Shown here: one piece after another, positions 1 to 5,470 of the stretch
How the letters are laid out: each line of letters opens with the position of its first letter
Numbering within the stretch: the first letter of the stretch is position 1
Source of the DNA: Candidatus Bathyarchaeota archaeon
Lineage (GTDB): Archaea; Thermoproteota; Bathyarchaeia; TCS64
Assembly: GCA_030601645.1 (NCBI GenBank)
Contig: JAUWBQ010000049.1
Location: 1-9,692, forward strand
Length of the DNA: 9,692 nucleotides
Direction of reading: 5' to 3'
The notes under the pieces: generated by a model
What the model was told of the DNA's origin: nothing
The model's input: only the letters and a program-made list of their open reading frames with translations
The model's database searches: none
Position numbers and translations under genes: made by a program

Positions 1-1332
1 CTTGTAGCCGAAGGCGCTCCTGGGGCCACCGTGGATCTGCATGACCGTGGCGTACTTCTCCCCCTCCTCGTATCCCTGGGGCTTGAGGATCCAGCCCTGG
101 ACCTCTACGCCGTCGCTGGCGGTGAACCAGAACTCCTCGGGCGTGCTGATCCGGAGCTTCCTGAGGAGGCCCTTGTTCATCTCGGTGAGGCGCCTCTGCC
201 CCTCCCCATCCTTGATCCAGAGCTCAGTCGGGCTCACGGCGGTGGAGGCGTTGAAGGCGATCTTCGCCCCGGAGTCGTCGAGGCTGAAGGCGCCCACCCT
301 TATGTCGCCCTCCGTCGCGGCCTCGATCTTGCCGTCCACGCTAACCCTGTAGATCTGGGCGGCACCGCGGTCCGGGAATGCAAGGTAGATGTGTTTAGAG
401 TCCGGCGACCACTCCAGCTTCGTCGCCCCTCGGGCGGTCCTGTCGAACTCGAGGGTGAGGCACTTGGGCTCGCCTCCATCCACCGGGAGGAGGTAGAGCT
501 CCGCGTTCTTGTGCCAGACGAGGCTCGGATCCTCGAGCTCCCTGCCGATGAAGGCGATGTATTCGCCGTTTGGTGCCCAGGCGATGGCTCCGATCTGACC
601 CTTCCCCTCCCAGAGGAGCTCTGGCTCGCCCCCCTTGGCGGGGACGGTGTAGATGTTCCTGAAGAATGACTTGTCGGCGTCCTCGGCGAAATTAGAGACG
701 AAGGCTATGGTCTTCCCGTCTGGGGACCAGTCGGCGGCCTCGACGTCGAATAGGCCGTCGGTCAGCTGCTTTGCCTTGCCCCCCTTGGAGGGTACGACGA
801 AGAGGTGGGTGTACATCCCGACGGAGAACCCTTTGCCGTCGTGCTTGTACTTCATCCGGCGGATTATCTTGACGTCGCTCTCCTCCGACGCCTTCTCCCC
901 CTTGAAGACCTTGGCTGCGAACAGGATGCTCCTGCCGTCGGGGGACCAGGCGGGGCTCTGGACTCCCTCCTCGATCTGGGTGATCTGCCTCGCCTCGCCG
1001 CCGTCGGCGGGGATGACGAAGAGCTGGGCCTTCTTCTTTTTCTCGTCATCCGCCTTGGGGTCGTCCGGGCTGGGACGGCTGGATGTGAACAGTATCCTCT
1101 TCCCGTCGGGGCTCCAGCGGGGGTTGGATGTGTTCTCCTTGCCGAAGGTGAACTGGGCGGGCTTCTTCTCCTTCAGGTCGAGGAGCCAGATCTGGGTGTC
1201 GTACTTGTCCTCATCCATGTTGACCTCGGAGTATGTGAAGAGCACCCGTGTGCCTTCAGGTGAGATTTGGGGATCTGCCACGGGCTGCATAGGGAACATG
1301 GGCATGATCTCGTATTCTTCGAGCTTCTTCAT
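1..1332 (-). CDS. S9-family serine peptidase (prolyl oligopeptidase / acylaminoacyl-peptidase-like), N-terminal part
   Basis: Read on the minus strand, 444 codons are open from the ATG at 1332-1330 to the left edge, so the gene is cut and its C-terminus is missing. The visible part is a beta-propeller with seven PD40/TolB-like repeats, each centred on an SPDGK-type turn followed by an I-x-F strand (near residues 24, 74, 130, 203, 254, 309 and 352). It then enters the alpha/beta-hydrolase domain: residues 434-437 are HGGP, the oxyanion-hole loop typical of S9 enzymes. The catalytic Ser, Asp and His lie outside the window. The family cleaves short peptides or blocked N-terminal residues; there is no signal peptide, so a cytoplasmic role is likely. 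No Shine-Dalgarno site precedes the ATG, which suggests a leaderless or short-leader transcript. I see no functional link to the cytochrome genes. Family is secure; the exact subfamily is not. Confidence 0.93.
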   Translation of the reverse strand, partial: MKKLEEYEIMPMFPMQPVADPQISPEGTRVLFTYSEVNMDEDKYDTQIWLLDLKEKKPAQFTFGKENTSNPRWSPDGKRILFTSSRPSPDDPKADDEKKKKAQLFVIPADGGEARQITQIEEGVQSPAWSPDGRSILFAAKVFKGEKASEESDVKIIRRMKYKHDGKGFSVGMYTHLFVVPSKGGKAKQLTDGLFDVEAADWSPDGKTIAFVSNFAEDADKSFFRNIYTVPAKGGEPELLWEGKGQIGAIAWAPNGEYIAFIGRELEDPSLVWHKNAELYLLPVDGGEPKCLTLEFDRTARGATKLEWSPDSKHIYLAFPDRGAAQIYRVSVDGKIEAATEGDIRVGAFSLDDSGAKIAFNASTAVSPTELWIKDGEGQRRLTEMNKGLLRKLRISTPEEFWFTASDGVEVQGWILKPQGYEEGEKYATVMQIHGGPRSAFGYK

Positions 1333-1359
1333 TATGTTTCTATAAAGGATTTTCCGGAT

Positions 1360-1371
1360 TAGGTATTAAGA
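1360..1371 (-). promoter_or_regulatory. Possible TATA-like box of the S9 peptidase gene
   Basis: On the minus strand a TTAATA-type stretch sits about 30-35 bases upstream of the peptidase ATG. That spacing would put transcription start close to the ATG, as in leaderless archaeal messages, and no ribosome binding site is visible. This rests on position and base composition only. Confidence 0.3.
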
Positions 1372-1491
1372 TTTCACTTTGGATGGGGGTTCGTGTTTGA
1401 AGATGGGAGACACATGCACTCAATGACTTTAAAGCAAGAATCTGGACGTAGTATGATGGGGTTTTTGAGCCTCTTCGGGTCGGTTTTATGA

Positions 1492-1689
1492 GGTTGCGCG
1501 CGCGTCGCAGACGTGGTCAAGAAGGCGGTGGAGCTGATGAACGCACAGGCTGACGGAACATTTGTAACAACATTTACACCAGCCACGGCGGTCACTGGTT
1601 GTCAATCATGTCACGGCAAAGACGGCGTATTAGCCAACGTTGCAACAAAGGACGACTGTAGTACATGCCACGGGGACTCTCCCCACTAG
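1492..1689 (+). pseudogene. Two-haem C-terminal fragment of a multihaem cytochrome c
   Basis: This frame opens right after a TGA at 1489-1491 and runs to TAG at 1687-1689. It encodes about 65 residues ending in two CXXCH motifs, CQSCH and CSTCH, 20 residues apart, with GKDG between them and GDSPH at the end. Possible starts are GTG 1513 or ATG 1537, but neither gives a signal peptide or membrane segment. A c-type cytochrome must be exported to receive haem, so an intact short protein is unlikely. The best reading is the surviving tail of a larger multihaem cytochrome whose front has been deleted. It lies 51 bases upstream of the dodecahaem cytochrome gene on the same strand. An unannotated small dihaem protein with an upstream frameshifted leader is the alternative, but I found no such leader. 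Confidence 0.6.
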
Positions 1690-1691
1690 GC

Positions 1692-1735
1692 CGATAAACT
1701 AATGAGGGTTTCCGCCCTTTTTATAAAATGGTGAG
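1692..1735 (+). promoter_or_regulatory. Promoter and Shine-Dalgarno region of the dodecahaem cytochrome gene
   Basis: Between the TAG of the cytochrome fragment (1689) and the ATG at 1741 there are two A/T-rich TATA-like stretches, GATAAACT near 1693-1700 and TTTTTATAAAA near 1718-1728. The first is better placed for a start site with a short leader. GGTGA at 1730-1734, six bases before ATG 1741, matches the archaeal anti-Shine-Dalgarno sequence and supports this start. AGGG...CCCT followed by Ts (about 1704-1722) could also be a weak terminator for anything transcribed upstream. Confidence 0.4.
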
Positions 1736-1740
1736 AATGA

Positions 1741-2607
1741 ATGGGACTGCTTGAGCTTCTGAAGAAAAACCAAAAAATCATCTTTGCCGCCCTTATAGTG
1801 GTTGCTATCCCGTCATACTTTGTCTATGACTACACCCAGCACAACCCAAAGTTCTGCACAACCTGCCACCTGATGAACGAAGCCTATGAGGCATGGGACG
1901 CGAGTGCCATGCACGATCTCGACTGCCACAAATGCCATGAAACGGACATGATGGAGAGCCTAGGCCACGTCAGGGAAGTGATCTTCGAGAAGCCCCAGGA
2001 AGTCACCAAGATTACCGAGGTCGACAACAAGCTGTGTGAGAACTGCCACGCCAGCGAAGACCCCCAGTGGCTCCAGGTGGTGAACACCGCAGGCCACAAG
2101 GTCCACTTCTTCGAAAGCAATGAAGCACCAGATTGCATCGACTGCCACGGCATCCAGCTCCATGTCTTCGAGCCCCCCGAGGAGACCTGTGATGCGTGCC
2201 ATGGAGAGGAATTCGATCAGCCTTGCGTTGACATGCGGGTTCACTGCGTCGTGTGCCACGAGTTCACCGTGACGGGGGACGACCTCATTCCCGCGAGGAG
2301 CGACTGCTTGGACTGTCATGAAGCCCAGGATACCATGGGGGTCTCGTTCCCCACCGACGCCCACTCAGACACCCCTTGCATGAACTGCCACAACCCCCAC
2401 GACAGAGAGCAGCACAGTGAATGTACCACCTGCCACCCAGTCCCCTCGAAAGGACTCCACGAAGAGACGGCTCACGTGAACTGCATATCCTGTCACACGC
2501 CCCACAGCGATGAGCCCATGAGAGACAACTGCCTCTCATGCCACCTTGACAAGACGGAGCACTTCGAACCAGCGAACTGTGTGAGCTGTCATTCCTTCGG
2601 ATCCTAA
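1741..2607 (+). CDS. Membrane-anchored dodecahaem cytochrome c with NapC/NrfH-like N-terminus
   Basis: This 288-residue protein has twelve CXXCH haem-binding motifs, their first Cys at residues 39, 62, 99, 132, 150, 169, 189, 213, 228, 248, 264 and 280. An uncleaved membrane anchor spans about residues 12-30, leaving the haem domain outside. The first motif is CTTCHLM (39-45), the CXXCHXM pattern of NrfH in which the Met ligates haem 1; the following SAMHDLDCHKCH also resembles the NapC/NirT/NrfH family. Those proteins oxidise membrane quinol and pass electrons to an outer partner. Known NapC/NrfH proteins carry four or five haems; here the eight or so extra motifs form a long C-terminal extension, a probable haem wire. 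It is encoded beside the Ccm operon that would mature it. Start: ATG 1741 with GGTGA six bases upstream. Haem count and topology are seen in the sequence; quinol or methanophenazine oxidation is inferred. Confidence 0.93.
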   Translation: MGLLELLKKNQKIIFAALIVVAIPSYFVYDYTQHNPKFCTTCHLMNEAYEAWDASAMHDLDCHKCHETDMMESLGHVREVIFEKPQEVTKITEVDNKLCENCHASEDPQWLQVVNTAGHKVHFFESNEAPDCIDCHGIQLHVFEPPEETCDACHGEEFDQPCVDMRVHCVVCHEFTVTGDDLIPARSDCLDCHEAQDTMGVSFPTDAHSDTPCMNCHNPHDREQHSECTTCHPVPSKGLHEETAHVNCISCHTPHSDEPMRDNCLSCHLDKTEHFEPANCVSCHSFGS

Positions 2608-2610
2608 TCC

Positions 2611-2653
2611 CTTTTTCTAAATCTAGCCAGTTTTCAAACAGGATACTGGTTAG
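2611..2653 (+). terminator. T-run and hairpin downstream of the dodecahaem cytochrome gene
   Basis: Four bases after the TAA stop (2605-2607) is a CTTTTTCT run, of the kind that ends archaeal transcripts. It is followed by an inverted repeat, CTAGCCAGT (2623-2631) and ACTGGTTAG (2645-2653), forming a 9-base stem with one G-U pair and a 13-base loop. Together they probably terminate or protect the 3' end of the cytochrome message, in the gap between convergent genes. Confidence 0.45.
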
Positions 2654-2671
2654 AGCGCGTGAAGGACAATG

Positions 2672-2695
2672 CTCGCATGCAATCGCTCGTGCGAG
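2672..2695. repeat. Inverted repeat in the convergent intergenic region
   Basis: CTCGCA (2672-2677) and TGCGAG (2690-2695) form a perfect 6-base inverted repeat with a 12-base loop, just after the 2623-2653 hairpin. It lies about midway between two convergent transcription units. It may be part of a bidirectional terminator or a protein-binding site; the sequence does not decide this. Confidence 0.35.
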
Positions 2696-2768
2696 AAATC
2701 ATTATACAACATGTAAAATGAGCATAATCTTCAATATATGGGATTATACAAAATTTATTTAAAACTAT

Positions 2769-2776
2769 GAAAAAAC
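2769..2776 (-). terminator. T-run terminator of the ccmCDEAB operon
   Basis: On the minus strand, six Ts (plus-strand A-run 2770-2775) begin seven bases after the ccmB stop codon (2785-2783), followed by further T-rich sequence to about 2745. This is a typical intrinsic T-stretch terminator of archaea, without a clear hairpin. Confidence 0.5.
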
Positions 2777-2782
2777 TTCACA

Positions 2783-3466
2783 TCATTCATGGAAGACGTA
2801 TCTGAACAACAATATCGACACGGCCACCACGGCGAACAAAAAGGATCCCAGCAGCCGTAGTTCGGGAATCACACCCGATAGGCCTGTCCCTGATATGATC
2901 ATGCCCACCGCCTGGATCCCCGGAATTAAAACCGGGATCGACACCGGGAAGAAGAGGAACGAGAGGAGGAGAGTCTTTCCCTCGGAGTACATGACTATGG
3001 CGGAGACGATCGACCCGATGATGGCGAGGTCGATGACGCCCAGGGAGAAGACGACGATGAGGGAGGGCAGGACAACTAATCTTATGTTCAGGAAGATTAT
3101 GGCAGACAAGATCGTCGCCATAAAGACAGTGAAGAGGATCACCACGCCGTATATGATCTTCCCGATGAGGATGGTGAAAGCCGGGCATGGGAGGCTCCTG
3201 AGGCCCTCGATGGTGCCCCTGTCCACCTCCCGGGAGAAGCTTGTGGTCAGGGCGAGGATGCTGGAGAAGTAGATCACGATCCAGAGGGTGGCGGATACCA
3301 CCTCCGGGTTGAGGACGAGCAGCCCCCTCCAGGCGAAGCTGCTTATGAGGACGGATGTCAGGGCGAAGGCCAGTATTGACATGAACTCGTGGACCCTGCG
3401 GAGCTCTATGGTCAGATCCTTCCTAGCGAGCTTCATGGCGTAGCTCAAAATGGGTTCGTCTGCCAT
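2783..3466 (-). CDS. ccmB: Haem exporter permease CcmB
   Basis: This 227-residue protein has about six hydrophobic segments (roughly 30-51, 58-77, 98-127, 131-158, 166-192 and 205-224), the length and topology of CcmB. Family features visible are the KDLTIELRR start (17-24), a soluble turn FSREVDRGTIEGL (77-89) before the GK at 102-103, and the LLLSFLFFPVSIPVLIPG stretch (167-183). CcmB is the membrane subunit that works with the CcmA ATPase, CcmC and CcmD to release haem-loaded CcmE. Its ATG overlaps the ccmA stop codon by one base (TGATG), and a strong GGAGGTG (3475-3481) lies eight bases upstream inside ccmA, so the two are translationally coupled. It is the last gene of the operon. A generic ABC-2 permease would be the alternative, but the neighbours make CcmB the better call. 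Confidence 0.88.
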   Translation of the reverse strand: MADEPILSYAMKLARKDLTIELRRVHEFMSILAFALTSVLISSFAWRGLLVLNPEVVSATLWIVIYFSSILALTTSFSREVDRGTIEGLRSLPCPAFTILIGKIIYGVVILFTVFMATILSAIIFLNIRLVVLPSLIVVFSLGVIDLAIIGSIVSAIVMYSEGKTLLLSFLFFPVSIPVLIPGIQAVGMIISGTGLSGVIPELRLLGSFLFAVVAVSILLFRYVFHE

Positions 3467-4107
3467 CAGAGATCCACCTCCTTCTCGACGCGCCCGGCCT
3501 TGAGGTATACCCCCTTATCGCAGAGCTGCCGAACCCTTTCTAGGGAGTGGGAGGAGACCAGCAGGGTCTGCCCTCGATCTCCCTTGAGATGCTTCACGAG
3601 GCTCTCAGCCGATTCCTGGTCGAGGCCTGAGAATAGCTCGTCGAGCACCAGGACCTTAGGGTCGCTCAAGAGGGCCCGGGCGATATCGGAGCGCTTCCTG
3701 AGGCCGTAGGAGAGGTGGCTCACCTTGACATTCCTCCACCTCTGGAGGTTGGTCATCTCGACGACTCGCTCGAGGTCCTCATGGGTTGCGTCGAAGAAGC
3801 CTCCGTAGAACTTTAGGTTCTCCTCCACGGTGAGTTCGTCGTACATGAAGCTCCTGTGACCCACGAGCCCCACGTTACGCTTCACGTGCTCCGGCTGCTG
3901 GGCTGTGTCGAAGCCGAGAACCTTAGCCTCGCCAGCGGTGGGTGTGATCTGGGCGGCGACGATCTTCAACAGAGTGCTCTTCCCGGCCCCGTTGGGCCCC
4001 AAGAATGCTACGGCCTCCCCCTTGTCGAAGCTCAGAGTCACCCCGTCCAATGCCCTTATGGGGCCGTAATGCTTGGCTACGTTGCTGAGCTCGACGACGG
4101 AGGGCAT
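3466..4107 (-). CDS. ccmA: Haem exporter ATP-binding protein CcmA
   Basis: This is a 213-residue ABC ATPase. The Walker A motif GPNGAGKST is at 37-45, Walker B and the catalytic Glu are in VLVLDE (152-157), and the switch His is H187 in SSHSLE. CcmA-like wording is also seen in GHRSFMYDELTVEENLKFY (83-101), where bacterial CcmA has GHQ...LTALENL. The signature loop is LSYGL (132-136) rather than LSGGQ, and Walker B is followed by Leu instead of Pro. ATP hydrolysis by CcmA with CcmB drives release of holo-CcmE from CcmC. I chose ATG 4107 because the conserved fold starts right after it and GGGGAG lies just upstream. The frame is open further upstream to 4263, but that extension overlaps ccmE and looks like non-coding translation. 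Gap to ccmE is 29 bases; it overlaps ccmB by one base. Confidence 0.93.
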   Translation of the reverse strand: MPSVVELSNVAKHYGPIRALDGVTLSFDKGEAVAFLGPNGAGKSTLLKIVAAQITPTAGEAKVLGFDTAQQPEHVKRNVGLVGHRSFMYDELTVEENLKFYGGFFDATHEDLERVVEMTNLQRWRNVKVSHLSYGLRKRSDIARALLSDPKVLVLDELFSGLDQESAESLVKHLKGDRGQTLLVSSHSLERVRQLCDKGVYLKAGRVEKEVDL

Positions 4108-4136
4108 ACTACTCCCCTTGTACCTTAGAGTATAAA

Positions 4137-4616
4137 TTAGCCTCTTTTCCACAACATCGTGACGGCCAGGTAGGCCACCGCGAGGAGGGCCACGCCCATC
4201 GCCACCAGGAAGACATGATTGTTCTGCTGCGGAGGGTTTTCTCCCTCGTACTTGGACGGGCATTTAACAAGGATCTTTGCTGCATCCAGTGACGCCTCCC
4301 CAGTCAGGGAGCCCACGGCCACTACGTCCTTCCCTTCGTCGAAGTTCTGGGGTGTCGCCCCCGTGAACTGGACTGGGAGGCGCTCCGTGCCATCGGTCAA
4401 AGTAAACCATATCGTACCCCCATCCCCCCTGATGAAGGAGCCCGGTTCCACGATCCCCATGACCTGGATGCTCTTCCCAGAGTATCTGTCGAGGTTGAGG
4501 GCGACCTGGGTGACCGACAGGTATGGGTTGATGTAGTTCGAGACGCTGTCGAAGGCCAGGCCAGCACTGAACAGCAGCAGTACGCCTGCTACCATGTACT
4601 TTCCTTGTATCTTCAC
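4137..4616 (-). CDS. ccmE: Haem chaperone CcmE, CXXXY type
   Basis: This 159-residue protein has an N-terminal signal anchor (about 8-24), an OB-fold-like beta domain (about 32-118) and the motif CPSKY at 119-123. In most bacterial CcmE a His in HXXXY binds haem covalently; here Cys takes that place, as in the described archaeal and Desulfovibrio CXXXY form. The region before it (VMGIVEPGSFIRG, FTLTDG, VQFTG, VVAVGSL) follows the CcmE strand pattern. Unusually for the family there is a second membrane segment at the C-terminus (about 135-155), ending KRG, so the protein is probably anchored at both ends. CcmE takes haem from CcmC and passes it to CcmF. The GTG start at 4616 overlaps the ccmD stop in a GTGA junction, implying coupled translation; ATG 4595 (residue 8) is an alternative start. 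Confidence 0.9.
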   Translation of the reverse strand: MKIQGKYMVAGVLLLFSAGLAFDSVSNYINPYLSVTQVALNLDRYSGKSIQVMGIVEPGSFIRGDGGTIWFTLTDGTERLPVQFTGATPQNFDEGKDVVAVGSLTGEASLDAAKILVKCPSKYEGENPPQQNNHVFLVAMGVALLAVAYLAVTMLWKRG

Positions 4617-4738
4617 TGCTTCTTTCCCCGCTCCCTGATCTTTTTATCCAAGTCGGACTCTCTCTTGAAGAACCAGAGGGAAAGACCCCCCACCGCCACC
4701 CAGTATAGGGCCAAGACTTGTATGACCTCAGCCGGCAA
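4613..4738 (-). CDS. ccmD: Small membrane protein CcmD, TTG start
   Basis: A 41-residue protein fits exactly between ccmC and ccmE. It begins at TTG 4738-4736, which is preceded nine bases upstream by GGAGG (4752-4748), and overlaps the ccmC end by 11 bases and the ccmE start by four (GTGA). It has one hydrophobic segment (about residues 4-24, ending LSLWFFK) and then a strongly charged tail (KRESDLDKKIRERGKKQ). That layout, outside N-terminus, single membrane span and charged cytoplasmic tail, is the pattern of CcmD, which holds CcmE in the CcmABC complex. CcmD has little sequence conservation, so the call leans on position and topology. It is shorter than the 60-70 residues usual in bacteria. 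An ATG at 4795 in the same frame would give 60 residues, but the extra part lies inside ccmC and is not hydrophobic or CcmD-like. Confidence 0.75.
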   Translation of the reverse strand: MPAEVIQVLALYWVAVGGLSLWFFKRESDLDKKIRERGKKQ

Positions 4739-5408
4739 CCCGCATCTCCTCCGAGAGAAGTCTATCAAGTTCATCTCTCTTGAGCCGTACCCCATAAGCC
4801 TTCCTGAAGATCCAGACGAAGAGGATCAACCCGCCCAGGATGTTGAGCAGGAGGGCTTGCACCATGGTGCCGGTAAGCCCGAGTCCCCCCTCGGTCCCCA
4901 GCCTGGGGTGGAGGGAGGGCCAGAGGATGAAGGACAAGTAGCTGAGGGGCACGGTCATGAAGGCCAGGACGTTGAAAGCAGCGGAGACCGACGCCCTGCG
5001 CTCGGGGTTCTCCACGGACATCCTGAGGAAGAAGTACCCGACGTAGGCCAGCCAGAGGATGAGAGTGGTGGTCTCCCGGGGGTCCCAGTTCCAGTAGACT
5101 CCCCAGGCGGCGTTCGCCCAGATCGAGCCGCTTACGAGGGTCGTCGCACCGTAGACCAGGCCAAGGAGGGCGGCGGGTTCGGATAAAGCGTCATATTTCA
5201 GATCCTTCTTAACGAGGAACAGGATGGCCGTGACCACCGATATAACGAGGGACAGGTAGCAGAGAATCGCCTGGGGAAGGTGGAAGTAGAACACCCGGAC
5301 GAGCTCCCCCATCTCCACCTCGGCCGGCGCTACAAATAGGCCAAAGTATATTGCCAGCGCGTTTATGACTAATGCAAGGGCTATGTAGACGTCTCCTCTG
5401 AACTTCAT
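4728..5408 (-). CDS. ccmC: Haem-handling protein CcmC (WWD family)
   Basis: This 226-residue protein has about six membrane segments. It carries the tryptophan-rich haem-binding WWD loop WGVYWNWDP (102-110) followed by RETTTLILWL, and the two haem-ligand histidines of CcmC, H43 in VFYFHLP and H167 in WPSLHP. The segment EMGELVRVFYFHLP is highly characteristic. CcmC attaches haem to CcmE on the outer face of the membrane. The frame is open to TTG 5435, but ATG 5408 is preferred because the protein then starts just before the first membrane segment and a TATA-like TTTAAA lies upstream at a suitable distance. It is the first gene of the operon and overlaps ccmD by 11 bases. It is divergent from ccmF, with 62 bases between start codons. 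Confident call. Confidence 0.95.
   Translation of the reverse strand: MKFRGDVYIALALVINALAIYFGLFVAPAEVEMGELVRVFYFHLPQAILCYLSLVISVVTAILFLVKKDLKYDALSEPAALLGLVYGATTLVSGSIWANAAWGVYWNWDPRETTTLILWLAYVGYFFLRMSVENPERRASVSAAFNVLAFMTVPLSYLSFILWPSLHPRLGTEGGLGLTGTMVQALLLNILGGLILFVWIFRKAYGVRLKRDELDRLLSEEMRVAG
4748..4752 (-). promoter_or_regulatory. Shine-Dalgarno site that sets the TTG start of ccmD
   Basis: GGAGG on the minus strand lies inside the last codons of ccmC, nine bases before TTG 4738. It is the only strong site near this junction and is the reason for choosing the TTG over the upstream ATGs. Confidence 0.6.
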
Positions 5409-5470
5409 TTCGATCAGCCGTTGACACCGATGCAATAATACTTTACGAATTTAAACCCATTCCCTCTTCA
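5409..5470. promoter_or_regulatory. Divergent promoter region between ccmC and ccmF
   Basis: Only 62 bases separate the two ATGs. ATTTAAA at 5449-5455 is well placed as the TATA box for the minus-strand operon, giving a start site near 5425. For ccmF the A/T-rich AATAATACTTTA at 5435-5446 would give a start site a few bases before ATG 5471, a nearly leaderless message. The shared short region could let one regulator control the whole Ccm set. No operator is evident. Confidence 0.45.

Noticed and set aside
31..1345. Long plus-strand open frames (31-669, 653-1345, 805-1263)
   Set aside because: They lie opposite the S9 peptidase gene, whose minus-strand reading has seven SPDGK propeller repeats and HGGP. 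The plus-strand translations are low-complexity and match no family.
1496..1511. Similarity between the GCGCGCG...CGCAGAC strings near 1496-1511 and 7551-7563
   Set aside because: The match is short and built mainly of alternating G and C with a two-base gap. It is too weak to call a repeat or recombination site.
1374..1595. Minus-strand 73-codon frame
   Set aside because: It is antisense to the two-haem cytochrome fragment, with no membrane segment, motif or ribosome binding site.
2640..2700. tRNA-like D-arm string GGTTAGAGCGC near 2648-2658
   Set aside because: No matching acceptor stem, anticodon stem or T-arm (GGTTCRA) could be found, so it is not a tRNA. The bases are better explained by the local inverted repeats.
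4108..4263. Upstream extension of ccmA (52 extra residues)
   Set aside because: It overlaps the end of ccmE and is Gly/Arg/Pro-rich with no similarity to ABC ATPases. ATG 4107 has a GGGGAG upstream and starts at the conserved fold.
5409..5435. TTG start of ccmC at 5435
   Set aside because: It adds nine residues (HRCQRLIE and the start) not typical of CcmC, and would fall at or before the transcription start expected from the TATA-like box at 5449-5455.
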